Below, one piece after another: positions 1 through 17,319 of a stretch of DNA of 25,534 bases (position 1 is the first letter of the stretch; every line of letters starts with the position of its first letter). The notes beneath the pieces are model-generated. The model was not told where the DNA came from, made no database searches, and worked only from the letters and a program-made list of their open reading frames with translations. Source of the DNA: Beroe ovata (lineage: Eukaryota > Ctenophora > Nuda > Beroida > Beroidae). The stretch covers positions 85,610-111,143 of the forward strand of contig CAMPET010000145.1 in the NCBI GenBank assembly GCA_946803715.1. Direction: 5' to 3'. The translations under genes and the position numbers were made by a program.

Positions 1-180
1 GCTATCCTCAAATGCTCACTCAAACTGACATGTTTGGGCGGATAAGGGGTTATGTCAGCCCTTAACTTGAGAACCGATTATCAGATTGACGTGAAATTTT
101 GGTTGTCTGAGTTTCAAGTCAATCAGTCTATCCGTTTGGGAGCTATCCTCAAATGGTCACTCAAACTGACATGTTTTGGG
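1..180. repeat. Direct repeat, about 140-bp period, at window start
   Basis: About 40 bases starting GCTATCCTCAAATG at position 1 recur at 141 with one substitution and small indels (CACTCAAACTGACATGTTT in both). Since the first copy begins at base 1, this is probably the end of a longer tandem array outside the window. It lies in a MARK intron. Confidence 0.8.
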
Positions 181-650
181 TCGATATCTACCTACGTAGT
201 AAGATTCATCTATGTATTAGTTCTTTATGGAGAATTGATTAAGAATGTGATTGAAATCTACTTTATATTTCGCAGTAGATTACAACCGAAATCATGCAAA
301 TAGTAGGTCCGTGAAATAGCTAAAGTTCCATGCCAACACTAATCTATTTGTTGCTTCCAGCTACCTACTCTAATAATTTCCTGTATCAAGCTTTAATATG
401 TTGTATGAAGAATTGAAGTTAACTTTCAAGTTCCAACCCTCTGAACAAATTGGTGATCACTTTCCACTCATAATATGACATACGTTCACTCATTTGTTTG
501 TTTTTACTTCCACTATGTGACTGAACTGTGATGTCTGAAGCTATAAATATACGTGGGAGGGCATACTTTGCCCTATTTATCTAGGATAGCATTATCTTGA
601 CACTCAGAGAGCATGTCAACACGATGACAGATGATGTCATGCTACAGAGT

Positions 651-659
651 TTGTGTGTG

Positions 660-695
<36 letters not shown>
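651..695. repeat. TG microsatellite
   Basis: An uninterrupted (TG)n run about 30 bases long is flanked by imperfect TG/TGTACTG. It is intronic in MARK. Confidence 0.9.
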
Positions 696-697
<2 letters not shown>

Positions 698-875
698 GTG
701 TACTGTGTGTCCAGACCTAGGGGGCTAGAAGTCCCATATCCAAGCTTCGAAAGGGGAGATTCGTCAGAAAGTCGTCTGAGTTCTAAAATGATTGGCTGAA
801 TTTCATATTGCTCACAGACAGCCCCCCTAATGAGACATTCAATTAGCATATTAATCTAACTACTAATTATACTAA

Positions 876-9830
<8,955 letters not shown>

Positions 9831-9910
9831 TAACCCGTCAGTGCAGCTATAGATCAAGCTCGTTTTATCTTCCGCCTAGTCACGCGGGAACTATCACGCA
9901 AGCAGTGGTC

Positions 9911-9953
9911 ACGTGCTGTGCGTTACCAAGGCAACGCGTCAGATGTGACGTCA
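9911..9953 (+). promoter_or_regulatory. E-box, RFX X-box and CRE composite
   Basis: Within 45 bp there are CACGTG (about 9911-9916), the X-box-like GTTACCAAGGCAAC (9922-9935) and a perfect CRE palindrome, TGACGTCA (9946-9953). An X-box followed closely by a CRE resembles the X1/X2 arrangement bound by RFX and CREB factors. It lies about 80-120 nt after the MARK stop codon. Function is inferred from motif match only. Confidence 0.4.
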
Positions 9954-10990
9954 CAGACTGAATTATACGTCACTCTCACATACACACAGTACACACACGC
10001 ACGCACACGTCACGGTGATATATAGATATTTGGAACGTTGATTTAAGAAGTGAGAGGGTAGGGTTAATGATATATATGATACGATTACTAGGTTAATATA
10101 TAGTGAGTTGATAATGACGTGTACGATAGGCACGTTAAAGTTACGTCATCAATCATTGACCAGAGCATAAATACGTCATCGCTTTTACAACATATATGTT
10201 TAACCTTTTAGCGAGTTGATAGATTTATTATGCGCACGGAAATGGATCGGTGAAAACGGTGGGAGCTTGAACAGGACCTAATGCTGTAATAGGGTATTGG
10301 AATTGGAAATATGCCAAATTATCTGACTTGATATGGCCAAATGTCAATAATCTATGGCTTAAAATTCTTCAGAAATATTGATCCCGATTCTCGCTCTTTA
10401 CCTCCTCCGATTCAGCCCTTCCCAGTCATAGAATTGACACAATCGTTCAGAAATAGTACTTTCTGTAAGTCGCAAAATTGTATAAAATATATTTCCTCAA
10501 TTCTAACACTGTTTTTCTATGTTAATCTTCTGATTTTGCTTGAAATACATGTAAATATATAAAATTGGCGTGCTTTCAAAACGAGAAAGTATCCGCCTCG
10601 GAATTTGGTCACGGTATAAATAGTTCGAGTATATGATAAGGTAGTGTTAATAGTTGAGAAAAGGGGGTGTTCATTTTTATTCGTACAATTTTAGATCTTA
10701 TCTGTGGCTGAATATTCGTGAAAGATTATCGCCAATTCCAAATCATGATCATATGATCAGCTTCTTGTGAGATAACGAATTTTATGAATGTTTCCCCCAA
10801 ATCTGTAAATACCTAATCAATCAAGTACCTACATACTTTATAGATTGGGTGATTACCTAATTGATTAGGTTCGATTCGGAAATCGACCAGATTATTTTAT
10901 AACCACTCAGAAATGAATTCAGTTTGGTCAATGGTCTAGAATATACTTCAAAACGATTTCTGAAGAAAACGCCCCGTTTCTTTGCTGCAC

Positions 10991-11063
10991 GCACGTGCAA
11001 ATCATTTATCGCACGTGCTATTGCACAAATATCTTGCACGTGCTAGGAATGAACTGCGCGTGC
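10991..11063. promoter_or_regulatory. GCACGTGC cluster, possible bHLH-binding module
   Basis: GCACGTGC occurs at 10991, 11011 and 11036, and the one-base variant GCGCGTGC at 11056. A further CACGTG lies at about 11087. Spacing is 20-25 nt. Palindromic CACGTG is the classic site for Myc/Max, USF, MITF and CLOCK-type bHLH factors. It lies between MARK and the lectin gene. Confidence 0.45.
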
Positions 11064-11782
11064 AAGGAATCGTGTCGGTGTATTGTCACGTGTTAATTTA
11101 AACCGTTGATCGGTTTATTTTCTTGTTGGAATTCATGTATGATGTAAACCTATCCCTGAACTTTTTTTTCAAAAACGTCTCAACTTGAATCGATATCTGG
11201 TTAATTTGAGTTAAAAAACCTCCTTGAAGTTGACATCATTTCCTTGGCACAATTTAATTTAGTTTAGGCGCAACAATGAATTTATTGCGTGTCTTTTGTC
11301 AATATTCAAAATTAACTGAATATGAAGGAATAACACTAACAGTAACACCCCTTAGCACTCTAGCAATAGCACATGTTTCAAATCCCTATTCAATGGCCAT
11401 CGATCATCGATATCGGATGGTGTAGCGCACTCCCAGTTCCAATTCCCAGTCCCAATTCTATGGTCGGAAGCAACTGCAATCTGCAGAGGACAGCTCAAGC
11501 GATGGCAGAAGTAGTGGTGGAGGGTACTCTAAAACACTTCACTTAATCAGGTAGATTCTAATTCATATGGGTGCAATTCCATGGTGGAATTCCATATGGG
11601 TGGTGAGGGGTTTACACCCAGTGGGTATAACTATAATTGATGTTTTCCGCCTTTTTCTCTAATTATATCCATTCAAAACTTAATGGTATTGGTAACACAT
11701 TGAATTCTAAAAGTTTGCTAAACAGCATTGCTCGAAAAGTTATCGTTTGCCGATAGTGCGATGTTTTAATTTCGCCAGAAAA

Positions 11783-11925
11783 CACGTGCCGACAGAAAAA
11801 AACGAATCACCGTGTTTTCCGTGTAACATCACGGCGTGTTACAAGATATTAATCACGTGTCACTGCAGCTGAGCTGTAGCCACACTTCAGTCACGTGTTA
11901 CAGCTATAGTTGGAGTCACGTAACA
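11783..11925. promoter_or_regulatory. CACGTG / GTGTTAC cluster upstream of lectin gene
   Basis: CACGTG occurs at 11783, 11854 and 11892, with related GTCACGTAACAC near 11916 and GTGTTAC words at about 11836, 11895 and 11930. The cluster is 430-570 nt before the lectin start codon, so it may be a proximal control region. No experimental support. Confidence 0.35.
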
Positions 11926-12353
11926 CAAAGTGTTACGATTAATACCGTATTTCGGGGCTCGAGACACCAATGACACACAACATAGTTGCAAGTATTTCCA
12001 TGTTGCACGAATAAAATGGTCGGGTGTTGTTAACTCTCGAAAAGCTGCAATTCATGACTTTGTTCTCATATTTGTGGATCGACAAAAATTCTGTGCGTTC
12101 GTTGTGTTATAACAGAGAGTCGTGACCCCCTTCCGATTCGAGCACAGCAGCGAATTCAATGAGCCCCAATACTTTTCAAACCTCTGTTTATTGACTTCCT
12201 GACGCATTTTTGCCAGTTAATGCTTCCCCGAGAAGATTTTTCGGGAAGGAGTTCCCAATAGAGAATTGGAAACCTATAATAGTGTCTCATATATTATTTT
12301 TCCCGAGTAGGTTTGAAGGAGAACAGCAAGTGCGTTAAAGAAGTGTCACTGTC

Positions 12354-15300
12354 ATGAGAACCTACATCATCTGTGTGATTTTATTCGGGTAAGTTAGCTG
12401 AGGCATGTGCTGTGGACTTTTCATTGTGGACGCAGTTTCTCAACGGTTTCCGTTAAAATAAAGCATAATAGAGAAATTTGGGTATCTGTGGTGAGTTATC
12501 TGCGTGATTTTATTCGGGTAAGTTAGGTTTCCTCTGGATCCCGTGACCAACAGTTCCGAGATAATCATCCCTTTTCAAACCACTTATTGATAATAGTGCA
12601 TTGACTTGGGTTAAAATTAAAAACTCGATGGCTCAAACTCAATGGCCCCATGATCACAGATGCCTGCTCGAAGTAGATGCTCGCAAGAGGAATGGGGAAG
12701 GCAAGAAGAATAAAGAAGGCAAAGTTAAGAAAGCTAAGATCGGAGATGGGATGCCTGATGATTGGAAAACAGCACGGTGGTCACCCGATCCTGAAGTGGT
12801 AACTGTTTCTCTATTATTATAGAACTCCATTAGACTCCATTAGAATCCATTAGACTCCATTAGAACTCCATCAGATTGGAATATTGATGAGAATATTGTA
12901 TGATAGGGTGATAACTGAGAACTCCAAAAGTTCCAAAAGTTTGAGAGGGGCACCCCTTAGAGTTTTATAATCAAGCTTACGAATAAAGCGATCATCGTAT
13001 TATCAGCAATCATCCTTCTCTCAGGAAGAGGAAGAATTACGGACATTCGATACTCATCCGCTTGTCATCCAGGCTGAGAAACTGGCCCATCTTACTCCCG
13101 ATCAGAACGTGGTTTCCAGTGAGTAGTTAGAAATTAGGATGAGTTTAAGGACGGGTTCTATGATGAGTCATTGTGCAAGGCTCCATGAGTAGCCTTTGTG
13201 CACTTTAAACTGAAAAAACGTAGTATTACCCTATGTCTTTCCTGGATATGTTTTATGAAATCGACGAATTTTTTCTCTCTGCTTCATAAGTGTACTAAAG
13301 ATCTTAACGATCTTTTCCAAGTGATGCGATACTAAAGATAACATCTTATCTTGTTAAGATACTAAAGATAACATCTTAACTAAAGATCTTATCCCACTCC
13401 AGCTTGTCGGTACATCCTCTTCAAAGACATGGCCAATTTCCATGAGGCTGAAAACACGTGTGAAAATCTGAATTGGCCAGTTACTCATCGAGGTTGGTTC
13501 CCTTATTGGGCGTGGTCATATTATTTCAATCTTGTGGGTGCGGTTTTGACCGTGTGTGCGCGGGCGTGATTCAAGATAGGTACGAATTTAACTGAACAGG
13601 GCGTGATCATAATACTGACGTAGTTTAAACTGAATTGGGTGTGGTCGATTCGAGAGGAATTTTTTTCTTACCTATATACCGCACATTTCCCAGGCAAAGC
13701 TGAGTTGGCAACAGTCCAAAATGAGGATGAAAACAACGCTGTTAAGACCTTGATCAGGGCTGCTTTTGGATTCCATACTGTGAGTAAAGGAGAGTTTATG
13801 ACTCAGGGAGAGTTATGATTGAGATTCAGTGATTTAAGATTCATATGACATTCTCCACCCCCTGAAACACTGGCGAAATGTTTCATCATTCTTGCAATAC
13901 TATGATCTCCAGGTGGACAAAGAGTTCTCCAGTGAGAATTGGGCTTTTATTGGTCTCAGCAAACGTACCAACAATACTTTCCCCTTAGAGGTGGAAGAAA
14001 TGGTAAGTACATCGCTACATGGTTAATGGTCATAGGCCATATTCCATATCATTGTATAGGATAAGTGATAAGAAACGCTGTATAAAGAGAGTCTTACCAG
14101 CGGCCTCGGGTCCTGCTACTTTGCCCAAATTATGAGAATTGGATGAATTCCAGGGGAATTTCAGCCCGGACGACTGGTACTACCAAGACAACCAGAAACC
14201 GAAGTACTGGAACTTTGTCTACCCCAATCCTGACCAGGAGTACCGAGGGTAAATGATAAATTTCCCTATGAATATGATCAAACCTTGAGTTTATCGAAGA
14301 TCATCAAAATAATGTTTGTTGGAGCTAAATTCAAAGATCATTTTGCCTGGGTCAAAGTTGTATTCATCCACTGAGATTTTTTGTTGATTCTTCTGCTCTC
14401 CTCAGGGAAGGAGACTTACTTGAGTATCAAAACTTTATCGCTATCAACAAGAAGGGACTGTGGGATGACACCTACTCGACTAGGGAACTGCCATTTGTCT
14501 GTCAGTACTGCGGTGAGTGTCTACTCTGTGCGTGACTGACACACGATTGACTGACGCATGATAGTCTGTGTGTGTGTGTGTGTGTATCTGTAAGTGTATC
14601 TGTAAGTGTATCTGTAAGTGTATCTGTGTTTGTGTATACAAGTTCTATTCAGGACGGTATGTGATAATGTCTCACCATGCTCGCTGGGACGAAGCTCAGG
14701 GACACTGTGAATCTGCTGGTCTCCAATTCGCAACGGTGAGTTGTCAATTCCTATATATAGCTCATTGTTTTGTGCAGTTTCTCCCAACTCCCTCACGCCG
14801 CCCAATGGAGTAGGGAGTAATCCTGCTCAAGAACTTCTGTAGAAATGAATTACTTGGTTTTATAGAGGTCTTTCAAAAAGAACCCACGTTTATTAAGAGC
14901 ATGAATTGTATGAAAGTTGTCCTCATAATAGCACTACTGCAACCTGAGTTAGCGGTCACTTAGCTGTCTCTGAAATGTCGTATTCATCAGATCAACAGTC
15001 AAGAGGACAATGACGAACTATGGTACGCTGTCAACAAAACTCTGAGTGAGATTATCTTCGATCCCCGATTCAACGACACTAACTGGGTGGGTTAGGAATT
15101 TATGATCGATTTATTTCGAAAAGGATTGATTTAATCCAGAAGTTTATCCAGAATTATAGAGCGCTCAGGAGTCTAGTAACTATGAATGAGGCGGTGGCAT
15201 CGGAAGTCATGCCATACATGTATAGTCACTTCTCATTCTAAGTGATAAGATACTGTAAGAATTAAAGGGAAGCATGATACGATATTGTAATTAGAAGTTA

Positions 15301-16076
15301 AGGGAAGCATGATAAGATACTGTAAAAAGAGGTTAGTGAAGTGATAAGACACTTCATTAACATATCTGTCATTTTCGTGGCAGTTATCTGTTATCTGTCA
15401 TAGTGTTATCTGTCATTACCGTGGCAGGTGTGGATCGGAGAGAAGGAGAACCAGGTGACGAAGCAGTGGGAACACTACGACGGATCCCAGTTTGCTGACG
15501 GTTACCACCCTGTCTGGGACTTCGACCACCAGCCTGACGATATGATGGATGAGAGTGGAGGTTAGTTGAAATCCTTCTCGATCCTTATGATCCTTATGAT
15601 GGTTTGTTATCACATTATGAATAACCCTCGCTTGCTTCTTGGGAGTGTATGTGGAATTCTGAGAAGCAAGTTATAGGTTGCTACAGTTATCCTCCGATTA
15701 TGACATTCCTCTTTTTCGTGTTTAAATCCTGCTTGGAGCTCATATGTGCAGAGATATTGTTGGATTCTATCATGTAGCAGAGATTAGAAAAGTGAACCAC
15801 CGCACTTCACTTATGAATATATCACTATCAGTATCGTCATCTCTTTATGCAGTGTGGTAGCGCTCAATTGCAGTCGTTATCAGAACCTATTCACCGAAAA
15901 CTAACTTAATATTCAGCTGAACCCAAACACCGAAAAAACACCGAATCTCCTCTACAGAAACACAGAGCGTTGTAGCAATCTCTCGTCGGGACGGGAAATG
16001 GGACGATAGTTTCCCGTACAAGGAGCGTCCATTCGCGTGCATGTGCCCTCCTGAGACATGCTCTGCCACCGGATAG
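12354..16076 (+). CDS. Secreted protein with two C-type lectin domains (12 exons)
   Basis: Exons: 12354-12388, 12597-12798, 13025-13118, 13403-13492, 13694-13779, 13913-14002, 14154-14248, 14406-14512, 14653-14735, 14991-15086, 15428-15560, 15958-16076 (TAG). All phases join, giving 409 residues. The N-terminus MRTYIICVILFGALT is a signal peptide, so the protein is probably secreted. Residues about 38-60 form a Lys/Gly-rich stretch, followed by an EEEE run. CTLD1 spans about 112-266, with C130 and the closing PFVC (C263). CTLD2 spans about 268-400, with C285 and the closing PFAC (C398). CTLD2 has HQPDD (Q361-P362-D363), the galactose-type Ca2+ motif, and WDD for the usual WND. CTLD1 has YPN where EPN is usual, plus WDD. 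Neither domain shows the inner cysteine pair. There is no transmembrane segment. Likely roles are carbohydrate binding or innate immunity (inference). Confidence 0.9.
12370..12526 (+). repeat. Duplicated exon-1 end and splice donor of lectin gene
   Basis: The 28 nt spanning the end of exon 1 and its donor (12370-12397) recur at 12499-12526 with one mismatch, offset 129 nt. Both copies contain TTCGGgtaagttag. The second copy lies in intron 1 and keeps a strong donor at 12518. Using it would retain an in-frame TAA. Confidence 0.9.
12821..12875 (+). repeat. ACTCCATTAG minisatellite in lectin intron 2
   Basis: Five degenerate copies of the 10-11 nt unit (ACTCCATTAG) start about 20 nt after the donor at 12799. 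Confidence 0.85.
13328..13378 (+). repeat. Tandem 30-bp duplication near lectin acceptor
   Basis: A 21-base word beginning GATACTAAAGATAACATC occurs at 13328-13348 and again at 13358-13378, then partly again (ACTAAAGATCTT). It ends about 25 nt before the acceptor of exon 13403 and includes branch-point-like CTAAAG and TAAC words. Confidence 0.8.
14566..14632 (+). repeat. TG microsatellite plus 12-bp GTATCTGTAAGT repeat
   Basis: A (TG)n run is followed by a 12-nt unit repeated about 3.5 times (14584-14628). It ends about 20 nt before the acceptor of exon 14653, between the CTLD1 and CTLD2 exons. Each unit contains the donor consensus GTAAGT (14590, 14602, 14614). Confidence 0.9.
15363..15427 (+). 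repeat. Duplicated splice acceptor in lectin gene
   Basis: The 21 nt ending in the true acceptor before exon 15428 (15407-15427) recur at 15363-15383 with two mismatches, offset 44 nt. Both end CGTGGCAG. The upstream copy keeps its AG, but using it would shift the frame. Confidence 0.88.
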
Positions 16077-16460
16077 GATGAGAAGGAGGGAGGCTGGGAG
16101 TAGGGGGGTTTTGAGTGGGGACTGGGGTAAAAACGGGGGGGGGAGAGAGATTTGGAGCGGGATAGGGGGAGAGAGAGGGTAGAGAGAGAGGGGAGAAATG
16201 AGAGAAATTAGAGGAGATTCGGAGTGTTGGTATGAAGATTTGGAGTGTGATAGGAGGGAAGTGGAGAAGGGAGGTGTGGGTTGAGGGTGGGTGAGGAATA
16301 TATGAGTAGAGAGAGAGGGAGCTCAGGAGTGGGGGGAGTGGAGAAGGGATAATACGAGTATGAGTATTATATAGTAGAGTGGGAGTGAGGAGAGGGGGAA
16401 AGAGGAGAGAGTGGAAGGGAGGGCTGTGAGTATAGGGGGAGGAGAGGGATAAAGAGCGGA
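16077..16460. repeat. Homopurine, G-run-rich tract after the lectin stop
   Basis: Nearly 380 nt are A/G-rich on the plus strand, beginning right after the lectin stop. 16087-16142 holds runs of 3-9 G (including GGGAGGCTGGG, GGGGGG, GGGG, GGGG and GGGGGGGGG), enough for a G-quadruplex. The rest is GGGAGAGAG-like sequence. It may form the lectin 3' UTR or its termination zone. No AATAAA for the lectin was seen. Confidence 0.8.
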
Positions 16461-17319
16461 CAAATATTTAAGGCGCACTCCCGACTTGATTCAATTTCAT
16501 CAAATTTAGAGCTTCCGCGTTTCGAATATAGTCATTTTAAGCTGGCTGGCAATATATTATCCTGCTATAGCTTTTATATATAATTTTGTGATCCAATATC
16601 TAAGGAAAGTCGACCATTCTGAGAATTAGTTGAAAATTAACGCCCAGCCTCACGCGCCTGCTGAACGGCGAACATTATTCCTACTATTGAATGAGCATGA
16701 TAATTGGTTAACGAGTAAAATGCATAGTTTTGAGATCTCGTTTTAATCATCATATAATATTCAAGCATCTTGAACAACCTAAGCGGTCATCAGGCAACCA
16801 TTGATAACCATTCTTTCAATATATATGTTATGCTTATTATGAGCGCATTATAACTGCATTTCTCACTTCATTCCATAACATATGTGTTAGCTATTGCTAA
16901 GATGGTATTACTAGTGACTTTGAGCAAATTCTCTGAATCTGCCTTCATCAGAATTCATAAAAGCGATAAAAAAGTGAACAATTATTGCGCTATCGCCGAA
17001 ATCGGTCATTTATATGATTAAAATCGAATTACAATTTATAACCCTTCGACTCACACACACACACACACACGCACGCAAACACGCCTTAAAAGCATACACA
17101 AACACCGTACTGATACTTATCTACAAGTCTGAAAATGAGTTTTATTACATCTTTCAAATTTTCATGAATGGTCCAGGGCAAAAAATCCTGAAATTGCTTC
17201 TAAACTATACTCATCTAGATTTTAGATGACTCTAGATTCGTATGTATATTATGTAATTGTATACTTCCCTCGCTAATTAGCCCAATTAGCGAGAAGATAA
17301 TTAGGAATTAAGTAATTAA
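16461..17319. other. AT-rich gap between convergent lectin and SLC18B1 genes
   Basis: No gene is seen. It is AT-rich and contains a short (CA)n run at about 17053-17070. On the minus strand it includes the SLC18B1 3' UTR and its probable poly(A) signal. Confidence 0.65.
17141..17146 (-). terminator. Probable poly(A) signal of SLC18B1 (AATAAA)
   Basis: The plus strand reads TTTATT, so the minus strand reads AATAAA, about 175 nt beyond the SLC18B1 stop codon. Distance and orientation suit a 3' end; cleavage is not proven. Confidence 0.45.

Larger units (their letters stand above)
9831..12353 (+). other. MARK 3' flank and lectin upstream region (2.5 kb)
   Basis: No complete gene is seen. Contents: a putative X-box plus CRE just after the MARK stop, a CA-rich stretch near 9977-10010, two clusters of CACGTG boxes (10991-11063 and 11783-11897), and a short open segment at 11425-11560 that might be an exon. 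The MARK poly(A) site is not evident; the first AATAAA on the plus strand is at 12010-12015, which is far away. Confidence 0.6.

Noticed and set aside
12010-12015. AATAAA as MARK poly(A) signal
   Set aside because: It is about 2.2 kb after the stop and near the lectin gene; more likely chance in AT-rich DNA.
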